Below the pieces are notes generated by a model. The model made no database searches, was not told the DNA's origin, and saw nothing but the letters and a program-made list of their open reading frames with translations. A stretch of 64,000 nucleotides of DNA from Pararge aegeria (taxonomy: Eukaryota > Arthropoda > Insecta > Lepidoptera > Nymphalidae), in contig NC_053181.1 of assembly GCF_905163445.1 (NCBI RefSeq), forward strand, positions 7,564,001-7,628,000, read 5' to 3'. The translations under genes and the position numbers were made by a program. Positions 34,695-45,860 of the stretch are shown piece by piece. Every line of letters starts with the position of its first letter. Position 1 is the first letter of the stretch.

Positions 34695-34860
34695 TGTGTA
34701 AAAGTCCAGACCACTGACCTATATTACAGCATGGTGGGTCTAATTCATTTCTATCCGATGACTCTCTTATGACAGCTGAGGCCTGTGTTCAACGGAAGCG
34801 CATCAAATAGGCTAATGATGACGAATGAGTTTAATGAGCATGATGATATTATATGACAAT
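34695..34860 (+). repeat. SINE-D tail
   Basis: 'cagcatggtgggtctaattc', 'tgacagctgaggcctgtg' and 'aaataggctaatgatgacga' match the 3' part of SINE-D at 52380-52500. Confidence 0.55.
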
Positions 34861-34959
34861 AATTCCGGTGTAATAATCGTTGTATATCCGATGCGTACCC
34901 TTAAACTGTTAGATCTATTAAGCAATTAAGAAGAGATAAGATAGGTAACAAGATTTCTA

Positions 34960-35275
34960 AATTCTGTAAAATAGACTGTTTAAATCACTTGCGACTGGTT
35001 TTGTTTTTGTAATAAATATTTATGTATTTATTATAAATAAGTATTTCTTGTTTAATCTAATCTATGTATTTTTGTTATTTTATTTGTGTACTCTTGTTCA
35101 GTTTTAATTAAGCACAACCCGTAGTCTTGAATCCTCATGTTTCCCATATTCTAACGTTGCCCGGCAAAGATTGCTACTAAGCGACAAGGCCGCCGTTTGT
35201 ATACTGCTTCTGTCTGGATTTTTTTAAATTGTTTTTTAATTTTTTTTATTATTAATAAATGCTTCCCAAGTAAGA
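34960..35275 (+). mobile_element. LINE-G 3' end
   Basis: T-rich 3' UTR, then 'gttgcccggcaaagattgct', the short hairpin (35170-35185), 'aaggccgccgtttgta' and 'ttattaataaatgc'. No coding part. Confidence 0.75.
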
Positions 35276-36164
35276 TAGTTGGACTTTATGCTTAACAGTC
35301 CATTTATATATGTTTTTCTTTCTTACTTTATTATCACCCTGATTACGCCAATTTTGATAAATTAGGTGTCAATCGATTTATTTTAATCAAAAGAGTAGGT
35401 ATTCTTTGATTGCAAAATGGATTTTAATTTAATAGGTATTCACTAACGTACGTTGGTATTTTATTATTTAAAGGTACCTTTATCTAATTTTTAAATCTTT
35501 ATAAAGCAATTCTTTACATAATATTTTACGTTGTTTAGAGTCGGCCAACCCTGCAGATCTACACTACGGTATAATGATCTTTCTTTTATCCAACATATTA
35601 TTTATAATAGCGAAATTAAGCGATTTCCATACGTATTAACTATTATTTATGTAACAATGTTGTACAATACACATGAGTAATCGGCAAATAAGCCTCGAAT
35701 CGCGTGGAAAATTTGAGGTAATATTCATCGACAGGTGTATAATACGAGTAATACACAAAATCATTCAATGGAAAATTACGGTACGGTCTATATGATGGTA
35801 CTATGGGCTATAATAAAATAGCGTTGTTGAACTTTCCCTAGCCATTTTGAAACTCTATAATACAAATAAAAAAACATTAAAAGCACTAAGCTTGTTTGCT
35901 TGCTTGAACGAAGGCATAACCTATCCCAAACACACGTATCGAAGGCAAACACTCGTTTGTATTTTTGCTATATGTAATAAGGCTGAAATAATTATAACGA
36001 ATTGTCAAAGGTAGATTATAATTCATTGTCATTTCATAGACTCTTTGTACCTATTTCAGAAATCTACCCCTAAGGAGTAAAATAAGTTTTGGAAGATGGT
36101 ATGAAAGTTATATGTCTTATTCATAAATTCTTTATTCATGTAGGCCTATCACAGGCACTTATGA
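35276..36164. other. No gene seen
   Basis: AT-rich unique DNA. Confidence 0.6.
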
Positions 36165-36245
36165 ATTATAAATTTCCAAATAGCCCCCACCTGGAATCAA
36201 ACCCGGAAACTCAATTTATCCAAACACTACGCACACCACTGTAAA
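36165..36245 (-). repeat. SINE-B head fragment
   Basis: 'tataaatttccaaatagccc' and the reversed B-box 'ctggaatcaaacccgg' only. Confidence 0.5.
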
Positions 36246-36439
36246 ATGTAAAATAAAAAAAAAGTTTAATGTTTGTACAACGAATAATACGAAATTCATG
36301 TTATTATTTACTATTTGGTCACAAGAATTTTATGAAATTGTGGTTTTCAAGTTGGAGCATTAAAAATTAAGATGTTAGTTAAAATTTAATGAATAACCTA
36401 ACCTTTTCTTAAGTTAAAAAAAGTAGTTTAAGTTATCAC

Positions 36440-36640
36440 TTCTGTCAGGCGTCCCGGTGAAGGAAAACATCGTGGGGAAACCTTGCATGCCCGAGAGTTC
36501 TACATAGTTTTCTGAAAGATGTGTGGAGTCCACCAATCCGCACTGGGCCAGCGTAGTGGACTAAAGTCTTAACCCCTTCTCATTGTGGGAGGAGACCCGT
36601 GCTCTGTAGTGGGCCGGTAATAGGTTGGTGTGAATACTTT
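36440..36640 (+). repeat. SINE-C, sense orientation, headless
   Basis: 'tcccggtgaaggaaaacatc', 'gtggagtccaccaatccgc', 'ctgggccagcgtagtggac' and 'tgtagtgggccggtaatagg', the reverse order of 32085-32375. Confidence 0.75.
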
Positions 36641-37194
36641 TTTTATAAAACAACCTATCAAAGAGGATGATAGTTTCTAAGGAAAAATATTACATAATAC
36701 CTACTATCAGTTTTCGGGTACAAAGTCGAGGGCAACCGCTAGTAAGAGTACAAAATGCATGTTTGATTAATGTACTTTATTCTGGCCTCGATAAATATCT
36801 GTACCGTTTTATACAAAGTAGACTTTTTGCTGTATGCGGGTGGCTTTAGTAGGTACGTTTACTTAGGTTATATACTGGGTTCACAATTGTCTGGAATTCC
36901 CAAAGTTGTACTTTATCTCGGTCGTGATAGGATTTTGTATGAATCAGCAAGGGAACAATTCGTTATATTGTTTTCAGAGATCCCTTCGCATTACAAAATG
37001 CTGATTCTGCTTCCGGTGGGGGAAGACACTTTGTTTAAAGAAGGCCTACTTTTGACCCGCGTCTTTTTAGGATACCGGGAACCCTAAAGCTCAGATTGGA
37101 TGCTCGGACGTATTATGAGTTTCCTTTACACAATTTTCACAAAGCCAATTGCCATACGATTATTGAAATTATTTAATTATTTAATAGTAGCAGA
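36641..37194. other. No gene recognised; 105-codon frame
   Basis: An open frame (36770-37087, plus) has no domain that I know. 36714-36745 contains 'caaagtcgagggcaaccgc', a fragment of the inverted-end family at 4302-4914. I see no splice or promoter support. Confidence 0.4.
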
Positions 37195-37440
37195 GCTTTT
37201 TGTGACAGAGCTCGTGCGAGGAAGTACTACCGCCATGGTAATTTTTGTGGACAAGCAGCAATGTCGTGTTCCGGTCCGGCGTGGTTGCCGGGCAATTACA
37301 GGCAACCTACGCCTCAGGTTGATGGCCACAGGGCAACATTTTGCAGGTCGTGCTTCTTTCTTGCCCTCCGTGTTGCTCTATGTATAGGTATTGGTTTTCA
37401 GCATACAATCAGGTGGGTCTTCTTCTTCTCTTAACACTGC
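37195..37440 (+). repeat. Rep-P copy
   Basis: 'agagctcgtgcgaggaagta', 'tgttccggtccggcgtgg', 'aggcaacctacgcctcagg' and 'catacaatcaggtgggtc' match 39930-40170 and 46441-46600 in order. The frame 37100-37387 is inside it. Confidence 0.65.
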
Positions 37441-37542
37441 TTTATGTATTTAGATTTATATTCTTCTTCGTTACACGCCTTTTTTAAAAACTTTGAATAC
37501 ACGTTCGAATGTAAATGTAAACGTATGTCTATAAATTGTATG

Positions 37543-37663
37543 TCCTCATCATCATGTCAACCAATTACCGGCCCACTACAGGGTATGGGTCTCCTCCCAT
37601 GATGCGAAGGGGTTTGTAGTTAGGGGCCGTAGTCCACCACGCTAGCCCAGTGCGGATTGGTGG
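37543..37663 (-). repeat. SINE-C, cut at the inverted-repeat boundary
   Basis: 'caaccaattaccggcccac' to 'cagtgcggattggtgggc'. It then stops exactly where the large inverted repeat starts. Confidence 0.8.
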
Positions 37664-38554
37664 GCATATATATATATATTCATATATGTAAGTATATATT
37701 TTTTTACTTCCTAAATTTTTTTGGCGTCCTAAGGTTGCCTGATAGAATGTGCTTTAGCATTAAGTCCGCCTTATATAAATCGCCTTTAAAAAATTAAATA
37801 ATATAGTTTTTTAGGTAGTGTGCCATAAAGTGAAAAAATAAATAAACATAATCGTCGCAGTCGGATTTGTTTCATACAGTCGTTCCGCTTAGAACGCTAG
37901 TTGTTGAAGAATACACGTACCTAAGCTTAAGATTATGATAAAAAGGTATTTTTGTCTCCAACTAACTAAAAAACTGATTAACTAACTAATTAACTAAAAA
38001 AGTGTAACTGTGTTCGATATTCGATTTTCTCTACTTGCAAGCTTGCTAGCCTTACGCCGAGGGTTGACGATATAATACCAGGGTGCCATCGAAATCCTAT
38101 TAGTTAGGCTCCATTTGTCCGTCTGTATATCAGCGGGCTGCGTCTTATATACCGTTTTGTGAATGAATGAATGAATGATGTATTCTGTGAATGTGTATTC
38201 CCATTACCGTTATAGCAATAAATTTTAAAAATAAAGCTGGTGATGAAAGGTATACAAGAAAAGTGTTTTCGCTTGATCCAAAACTTCTTCTTTCATTTTT
38301 TCATTCTTCGCGTGTATGTCCAGCTTGCAAGTAGATATTTTTTTTATCGGTAATACAAATAGTTATAGAATTACCACTCCGTTAGTTTCCTAAAGGCAAA
38401 AGCCTCTTGTGAAACATAACTCAGTATCTTATCGTTAAGCAGATTTAGTTACGAACGTATCAAATAACGGTTTTCTCGAATACCAGATACATACTTAGGT
38501 TTGTAATGAGATACACGCAATGTAGGTAGATACTCTATAAATGTAACAGCCTCA

Positions 38555-38775
38555 TTCTTGCAGTTAGCATGTTCAACTACAGATCACGAGTGTGAGGAAA
38601 ATAGCTCGCAGTAAATTGACGGTCTGCACCCCCGTGTTTATTAGCATGTGGTAACAATCGTCAAAGCCCACCAATCGATGACTGAGCAGAGTAGTGGGTC
38701 TATGCTCTAAAACCCTCACTGCTGCGGGAGAGGAGGCCTATGCCCAGCAAAGGGATATAATAGGCTGATTATAGT
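38555..38775 (+). repeat. SINE-D in the loop of the inverted repeat
   Basis: Degenerate head near 38575 ('gttagcatgttcaactac'), then 'gtagtgggtctatgctctaa', 'gagaggaggcctatgccc' and 'aataggctgatt'. Confidence 0.65.
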
Positions 38776-38844
38776 GGTTTTTTTTTTCATAAGCTACGAT
38801 TTATTGCTTGGGTAATTAGTTAGTTAATCAGTTTTTAGTTAGTT

Positions 38845-39100
38845 ACAGCCGGTTGGCGCAGTAGCGCTTTCTGCGTCCGAGGCAGTGGGTACAATTCCCA
38901 CGTCTGGAAAATTGTTTCTGTGACGAACGAAGGTTTTTCAGTGTTTGGGTGTTTATCTGTTTATTATAAGTAAGTATTTATGTATATTATATTAATAATA
39001 ATATTCATCAGCTATCTTAGTACCCATCACACAAGCTACGCTTATTTTGGGGCTAGATGGCCATGTGTGTATTGTCGTGTATATTTATTTATTTAGTTCC
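38845..39100 (+). repeat. SINE-A with 10-bp target duplication
   Basis: Head 'agccggttggcgcagtagc' (A-box region), 'gggtacaattcccacg' (B-box region), body 'cagtgtttgggtgtttatc', 'cacaagctacgcttatttt' and an AT tail. It is flanked by TTAGTTAGTT on both sides (38835-38844 and 39101-39110). The left arm of the surrounding inverted repeat has the same site with one copy of that 10-mer, i.e. the empty site. Confidence 0.88.
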
Positions 39101-39613
39101 TTAGTTAGTTGAGGGCAAAGGGACTTTATTTATCATAATCTTAAAAGCTTCTGGTCGTGCATTCTTCAACAACTAGCGTTATTAGCGGAACGATTGTATG
39201 ATAACAATCAGACCGAGACGATTATGTTTATTTATTTTGTTCACTTTATTGCATACAACCAAAAAACTATTTATAAAAGGCGGAGTTAATGCTAAAGCAC
39301 ATTCTATCAGCCAACCTTAGGACGCCAAAAAAATTTGGGAAGTAAAAAAATATATACTTACGTATATGTATATATATATATATATATTCCAACGATCCAC
39401 TTGCGTTTGCTTTCGATGGAACCGACTGGGCCAAGTCTTGGGGCCATACAATATCTTGCACATTGCCCTTAGAGTGTTGATGTAGTTCAACAATTTGACT
39501 ACCGCCTGTGGTTATTATGAAAATACTTATATACAGAGACTGCTTTACGAAATGCATTTTAATTGATACCGAATCCAAAGATTTAATAGAAGTTCAGTTG
39601 CCGCAACCACCGG

Positions 39614-39650
39614 CCACCGACTGCAAACTGCACTAGTTTGCAGTCGGTGG
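39614..39650. repeat. Perfect GC-rich hairpin, 16-bp arms
   Basis: Arms 39614-39629 ('ccaccgactgcaaact') and 39635-39650 are exact reverse complements with the 5-nt loop 'gcact'. It is GC-richer than its surroundings. Confidence 0.95.
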
Positions 39651-39929
39651 TCCTGAGCACTATGAGAACGGAGCGTCAACTGCAAGCAAACTTCGCAGTT
39701 ATATCAACAACAACTCAACTGCAATTTTGTTTTTAAAAAGCAGTCCTAACCTAGCTTCTGGAACTTCGCTGACGACGATATTTTCGCTCACTTTAAAAGC
39801 TTTACTAACTGGGTTAGCAAAACGTTAGTAATCGTAAACAGACTGCTTTATTAACATTTAAACTCTTAACGCCGAAGTCATTAACGTGGAGTAACGCCGA
39901 AATAATATTAGTAGAAGTAAATAGATTAG

Positions 39930-40170
39930 AGCTCGTCCGAGGAAGTATTGCGCCATGCTTACGTTCTTATGCCGCTAAGCAGCACTGTTTCGATCTTGGT
40001 TCTGGTCTGAAGGGCGTCTGAAGGGTTTTGTTGCCGGTAGATTTAAGGGCGCATAAGGCTTGCAGGCAACACCTACGCCTCTGGTTGACGAACACTTAGC
40101 GGCACTTTGCAAGACGTGCGATGGCTTACTATTTACCATCAGGTGGTCTACTTGGTTCGTTCGGGTCAGA
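39930..40170 (+). repeat. Rep-P copy
   Basis: 'agagctcgtccgaggaagt', 'ggcaacacctacgcctctgg', 'gcggcactttgcaagacgtg' and 'accatcaggtggtctac'. Confidence 0.7.
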
Positions 40171-40284
40171 GCGTGAACATTGCGTAACTAATCCGACGTT
40201 ACGCGACGTTTAATAAATAATACAAGGTGCTAATATTTAATATAAGTAGACATTCCTTAGCTATTAAATAGCTTTAAGTCAACT

Positions 40285-40400
40285 TATTAGCAATTATACA
40301 TTTTAAAGTCAACATCTCCTGAGGATGCTCTGGTGTCGGAGTGAATCTGTTTGGTCTGGAGTAAAAATATTTAAGAAATTATACAACGTGTAACGGAATT
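40285..40400 (+). mobile_element. FB-1 plus arm, partial
   Basis: 'ttttaaagtcaacatctcct', 'gaggatgctctggtgtcgg' and 'ctgtttggtctggagt', followed by 'aagaaattatac'. The centre sequence lies at the left and the outer end is lost. Confidence 0.6.
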
Positions 40401-40430
40401 ACGGAATACTGTTGAGGGGTGCATAAGTAT

Positions 40431-40626
40431 TGTTACAGTAAATTTATGAAGAGGGTAAATAATTAAACTTTTGATAACTATAAATTCATATTTGCCAGAT
40501 ATTTATGTTCATGACATTGAGTTGGTGGGTATTTTGATATAAATACGACTGCGTTATCAATGCACCTCAGTCCTACATGGACTCGAACGATGCAGAGATA
40601 CCTCCCGGTGTCTTATTCGTTTATCG
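40431..40626 (-). repeat. Rep-R copy 3
   Basis: Reverse of 4961-5245: 'gggtaaataattaaactttt', 'tgttcatgacattgagttgg' and 'tgcagagatacctcccggtg'. Confidence 0.7.
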
Positions 40627-41096
40627 GTCAGAAGTGGGATGATACAAAAGTCTAGCCCACGTAGTGACCTTGTTCGATTTGACTGTCAGCTGAAATGACG
40701 ATTGTTCTTAGTGACTATTGTTTTTCAGACTTTGGCCATCTTTAACGATTGTTTACCAAGCTTTTGGCAAAAGTGGTGATTGTGCTAATCATACGGTGTC
40801 AGCAATGTGTCTGTGTGACCTATTTACAAGAAAGTCTATGTGACCATCTACGATAACGTCTGTGTGACCGCGTAATTGCAAACCGTGTCATATTAGCTGC
40901 ATCATATTTGCTATGCCACTCACCTGCTAAAATATGTCTGTTTGTTACATGTCAATACAGCAAGTATTGAGTTTCTTGCCCGATCTTCTCAGTACAATCA
41001 GCATTCCGAATCTGTGGTAGATTCTCAGCGTTAGCTTCTGGATTATAGGCAAAGGTGCGTTTGCGGGGTCGCAATCTTTTGTCAGGATGGTCGAAT
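40627..41096. other. No gene seen
   Basis: Unique sequence with loosely repeated 'gtctgtgtgacc' phrases at about 40808-40870 ('gtgtctgtgtgacctattt', 'gtctgtgtgaccgcg', 'gtctatgtgaccatc'). Confidence 0.55.
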
Positions 41097-41167
41097 GATA
41101 CAGTAAATTTATGAAGTACATACACGGACTCGAACGATGCAGAGATACCTCCCGGTGTCTTAGTTTT
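41097..41167 (-). repeat. Rep-R copy 4, internally deleted
   Basis: 'gatacagtaaatttatgaag' is joined directly to 'actcgaacgatgcagagata' and 'cctcccggtgtcttagt', skipping the middle seen at 40450-40580. Confidence 0.65.
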
Positions 41168-41274
41168 TTATCAGTATATTTAATAAAGAATCACCCTGTA
41201 AAGATATTAAATAAATGTTAGTCGTTTATCAGTATATTTAAATAAAGAATCACCCTGTAAAGATATTAAATAAA
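41168..41274. repeat. 57-bp tandem duplication
   Basis: 'tttatcagtatattta' through 'gtaaagatattaaataaa' occurs twice in a row with a period of 57 bp and one single-base length difference. Confidence 0.9.
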
Positions 41275-41449
41275 AAGAATCATAGGAGTCACTTGATTTT
41301 AATTTTGCATGTGATGTTAGGGCTGTATCTGATATTTCAGTGTATACTATGGCAATGATTTACTGAAAAACTATTAGAGTTTCGGCTTCATAGATAAGTC
41401 ACAGAAACAGTGAATAATGTACGTCCAAAGCCTCTGAAGTATTATTTCG

Positions 41450-41530
41450 GTTTTTATTTACACGTTGTATAAGCTACACCGTACAGATTTTCTGCCTTTT
41501 GCGGATTATAGCCAACTATTTGTATCCGTA
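41450..41530 (+). mobile_element. FB-1 plus-arm fragment
   Basis: 'cacgttgtataagctacacc', 'acagattttctgccttttgc' and 'ggattatagccaact' correspond to the outer half of the FB-1 arm. Confidence 0.5.
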
Positions 41531-43574
41531 TTTAAAAAATACGGTTTTTTTTAAACCGTAGTTTTTCCTGGTTTAATAAAACGCATTAAATCAACTCGTT
41601 TAACTCTGCGTCCTTTCAACTAGGTATATGCAAAAAATATACTTCGTTAATTTGTTACTGTAAATAAAACTTTCAAATTTATAATATTAGTAAGAATAAA
41701 GCTTAATATTCATCGTAATTCGCCTTATACAGGCGCTGAAATAAAAAAAACCACTAGTGCGATATATCAGATTACTAATAAACTACTTATGCCCTAATCC
41801 CGTACAGTTAAGAATGATTGTCTAACTGCAAGTCTATTGAATTAAGAACATAAATAATCCTCCAGCCATTATTGTACGCAGTGCATTGTGTCCAAAAACA
41901 GTGAAAAAGCCCGCGCACGTCTCACTTTACACCCGCGGAATGTTGCTGCGCCACAATTATTTTCCCATTTTCCCATTTTATCGTATCAGAGGTAAAATTA
42001 TTTTTTTTGATGCTTCAATGTAAGTCGTGTACACGGTTTCTGATAGTTCTTAATTCTGTATAGAAGTCTTAAAAAGTACTTGACGTAGGTGCCCCTACGC
42101 TATAATTGAAATTCTAAGGCCCATATTAAACCGCAAACATGCAAAGATTTTGGCGCTTAACCCTCAAACTTGGTCTAATAGCTTTTAGAGTAACAAATTG
42201 TATGTTCCGTGAACTCTATTATTTGAGATCCTCTTTTTGTGATCTAAAACTAGATTTGTCTGTAGATTTGTTTGTCAAGTGAAAGAGTGTACAAGGGGGC
42301 GTCATACGTAATACTCTGCACCACAACTCCACTCTTGCATTACTGCGGTGGACGCATTAAGTTGAACAACCCTACTGAAGATGGTGGTTGGAATCCTCGG
42401 TCAAATAAATGAGAGGGATCGGGAGGGTTACTTCAGAAAAGAGCTAGATGTACTTAGAGAAGGAGTGTAATTTTGGCATGGTATCACCCATAATCCTCGG
42501 CATTAGGCGAGCAGGTGAAATAACCTCACAAGCGTTATTAGCTACTACTTTTTGCAATATTTACTTCAATCAGAAGTATGGAACAAATTAACTTTCTTTC
42601 TATAATAAACGGGTCTAATTCCAAGCAGACGAAGACACGGTCATCATTATTATCGACGGACAGCCAAATCGTCACCTAAGCATACTGTACGATCTCGCAT
42701 TGCTCGGTTAGTAAATAATTGATATCAACACAGCACGTCAAAATTTTCTTATATTCTCTAACATGCGAAATAGACAACCGAACTAACAGCAAGCCATCAA
42801 AAACAATACAATACACTCAAATACAAATGGATAAAATAATAAAAAGAAAAAATAGTACAAGAAAAAGTTATTTTTAACTTGTTTTACATTGAATAACCGT
42901 CATCAGCAGTTGCAAAGGTTACCAACGGTAACCGCGGCTTGACTGACCAGCGGTTGTTCTGCCATGTTTAGTTCTCTAACATCTATAAATAATCAAACAA
43001 AGCAAACCAAACCAAATCGAAGGCAACCTTCGGCTGGAAGTGCAATCCTGTTTCGAGCAACCGGAACACTAATCACGCAAAGATCTTTAAAAAAGGCAAA
43101 AAAGAATGATCTAGTTTATCGTTACCAACAATGCCTACGCATTATTTACTATGATACTGATATTTGCGAAACATCGCGGGGGGTAAACATAGGCGCAAGA
43201 CAAGTATACAAGATTAAGATTTGCATCGCAACTCCATAAATCCGTTCTAAAGGCGCAAAGGACAGTAAATAAATTACCCTATTGTCTTTACAAGTGATAT
43301 AAACTAGTTCAGCGTAATGGAAAGGGCTAGAGAGACAACTGCAAGGCGCCAGCGGCTCCGATCTCATAACAAACACAAATAAGCTGACGTGATCCGCTTA
43401 CTCCAATAGATTAGATACCTACAGGGAACGGGGAAAATGTTTCTGTACTTGCGAGTGGAGTAAATCAAGCCAACTATCTTATCGCAATGAATAATTGTCT
43501 GCAAGAGTGGACAGAAGTAAAGCTTTCGATTCACAGTCTACCAACTTATTGATAGGGTTTCTATATTGATAAAG
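41531..43574. other. No gene seen; about 2 kb
   Basis: Mixed AT-rich unique DNA. 42290-42480 is less AT-rich. The plus-strand frame 42964-43239 has no domain; its surroundings show no splice sites that I trust. Confidence 0.55.
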
Positions 43575-43800
43575 GTATTGTTGGCATCAATTCGATTAAA
43601 AAAACTGGCCGAATAAGCTCATGTGATTCGACATTTGTCTGTCTGTCTTTTTATGCAAGCTAAATTATGATACGGCTAAACCGATTTTAACGGGACTTTC
43701 GCAAAAGAACTTCTTAAGGAGTAATGTAGGCTGCCGTGGGTACAGGCAGAAAATATTTTGACTGAAATTTTCGAGTAATAAGCGGGAACTAATACATATT
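43575..43800 (+). repeat. Repeat with 'gtctgtctg ... aaccgattttaacggg'
   Basis: The phrase 'cggctaaaccgattttaacg' plus 'ggactttcgcaaaag' after 'tttgtctgtctgtctt' is a module common in lepidopteran interspersed repeats. Ends not resolved. Confidence 0.55.
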
Positions 43801-43827
43801 CAGAAAATACCTATATTATAGATTTTG

Positions 43828-44085
43828 ACAGCCGATTGGCGAAGTGGGCAGCGACCCTGCTTTCTGAGTTCAAGACCGGGGGTCCGATTCCCACAACTGG
43901 ACAATGTTTCTGTGATGAACCTTAATGTTTTTTAGTGTCTTGGTGTTTGTCTGTATTTTATAGATATTTATGTATATTATTCATAAAATTATTCATCAGT
44001 CATCTTAGTACTCATAACACAAGCTACGCTAACTATGGAGCCATTTGGCAATGTGTATTGTCGTATTTATTTATTTTTCAAAAAC
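43828..44085 (+). repeat. SINE-A
   Basis: Head 'gacagccgattggcgaagtg', 'gggtccgattcccacaactg', body 'tagtgtcttggtgtttgtc', 'ataacacaagctacgct' and end 'gtattgtcgtatttattta'. Confidence 0.88.
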
Positions 44086-44224
44086 GCTATTAAGTTAACA
44101 ATCCTTGAATAAAATATATTAATTCAAATATTGTACACAGCCTTATTATATATATAAAAATAATTCTCGATTTCTGAACGAACGAACGAATAGTAAACAA
44201 TATGTCAATTATGAATAAATCACG

Positions 44225-44480
44225 AGCACCAACTACAACGGGTCTCCGGTTTGGTCATAGTCCACCACGCTGGCCAAGTACGCATTGCTGGACACGCCTT
44301 TGATATCATTATAAAGAACTGTCAGGTATGCAGATCTCCTCACGGTGTTCTCTTTCGCCTTCAAAGCAGTTAAAACGCACATAACGTTGAAAAGTCCGAG
44401 GGTCTGTGCATCGATTTTGATCCCGTTGAAAGTGTGATCGATGATAGATCAGTAGTCTATCAACGTTTATACCTCATGTC
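44225..44480 (-). repeat. SINE-C, degenerate
   Basis: 'catagtccaccacgctggcc', 'gcattgctggacacgccttt', 'caggtatgcagatctcctc' and 'gttaaaacgcacataacg'. The head end is poorly preserved. Confidence 0.65.
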
Positions 44481-45569
44481 TACCCTAATATAATAAATCA
44501 AATATTAAAAAAACTAACGTTAAAACAATTCAATTCAAGAGCCGCAGACTGTCGCGGTCGTGTGGTCGTTTTTTCATTTAGCAACGATAATTTTAAATCG
44601 CTTTGATGTGATGTCACTGTATTGTTCAATTAAATACTTTCGGTTAAACGAAATTCCAATTTGGTTTACTAGTTTGATTAAAACGTGTGGCTCATAGATA
44701 TTTGTTAAACAAACCCAGATCGTTATATATTTGCTAGCATTTTGTCTTTGTGGTTTTGTATATCTAGGTTTGGTTTGAATATTTATTCATTCGGCCTTAC
44801 TGAGATGATTTAAATTGTCAAACGCAATCATAAATGCACGGAACTTTTAGAATGTTAATGTAATGATCTTGACAATGTAAGCATTCAATACAGTGTTTAT
44901 TCAAAATGTTCAAGGTTTTCTTCACGTTCAAAGTGCAGCATTATTGATTATTTGTTTATTAAACTAGTAAGGAAAACAGCAAAGTAGATAGACGGAGTAT
45001 TACGAACGTTTATGGTACGTACCTTATACACTGCGAACGCCCGAAAAAACTAATATTGTCTGTAATAAAATTCGCCAAGCACAAGTCAAACGTGTAGCGT
45101 TATATTGTATTCTCTGTACACTAATATAGGGAACACTGCAGGCAAGATAGACGTTGAAGTTCATTATATTAGAACCTTCCTTAGATTCAACGAACAGCCA
45201 TATTAAGATCAAAGAAAACAAACAAATGTCTGCAATAAAATTGCCAAAAGCGCAGGATTACATTCAAGTCACACGTGCAGCGTTATATATTCTTTGAGAG
45301 CTTTGCAGTTGACCGTTTGCTTTTGAGTTCAGTTTAGCAGCAGTCCCCGCTCGAACTAACTACAAGAAACTAGTGACTGGCATTTAAATTACTGCTTTAA
45401 AAACTTCATTTGAGACTGTTCCCAAAGGGAATGTAAAGTATAAGTAAATCCCTATAGTGTTTTTTGATATCTTGTTTGAATTGCTCGGTTCATTACACAT
45501 TGTTCGAACGAATTCAGTAATAATTTATTATATAACACTGGGATTGGCGTGCACTGTAGCATGAATTTA
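44481..45569. other. No gene seen
   Basis: Unique AT-rich DNA. A partial direct duplication is visible: 'gtctgtaataaaattcgcca' (45058) and 'gtctgcaataaaattgcca' (45227), each followed by a 'gcgttatat' phrase. Confidence 0.5.
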
Positions 45570-45860
45570 TTACCGACTTCAAAAAAGAAGGAAGTTATGT
45601 GACCGGTTTATTTTTATTTTTTTTAACTACAAGTTACTACTTGACTGCAATCTCGTCTGGTGATACGAGTAAGTGATGATGCAGTCCGAGATAGGATGGT
45701 GTAGTAATATCAACTTAGTGCACTAAACGGTTTGTACACGGCATTGTATCGGAATTCCAAATTGCCCCGAATTGCCCCTGCTGGGGATTGAACTCGGCAC
45801 CTCCTTTACCACAGCACTCACCAATACTCCAGTGAGAAGAGTATTTTTTGTAGATGCTTC
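45570..45860 (-). repeat. SINE-B next to a LINE-like end
   Basis: 'accgacttcaaaaaagaagg' (45572-45592) is a familiar LINE/SINE 3' module. It is followed by SINE-B modules 'actacaagttactacttgac', 'tgactgcaatctcgtctgg' and the reversed B-box 'ggggattgaactcggc'. Confidence 0.65.

Larger units (their letters stand above)
37664..39390. other. Large imperfect inverted repeat
   Basis: The left arm (about 37664-37993) and right arm (about 38813-39390) are reverse complements over most of their length. Paired landmarks include TA-rich outer ends, 'ggcgtcctaaggttgcc' versus 'ggccaaccttaggacgcc'-like sequence, 'aacgctagttgttgaag' versus 'cttcaacaactagcg', and an inner 'aactaactaaaaaactgatt' versus 'aatcagtttttagttagtt'. 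Each arm holds a LINE-G 3' end plus the same non-LINE flank, so the arms arose by inverted duplication and not by two insertions. The loop is about 820 bp and contains a SINE-D. The right arm is longer because a SINE-A is inserted. Confidence 0.8.

Noticed and set aside
37100..37387. 95-codon plus-strand frame
   Set aside because: Its second half is the Rep-P repeat; other copies of Rep-P do not keep the frame.
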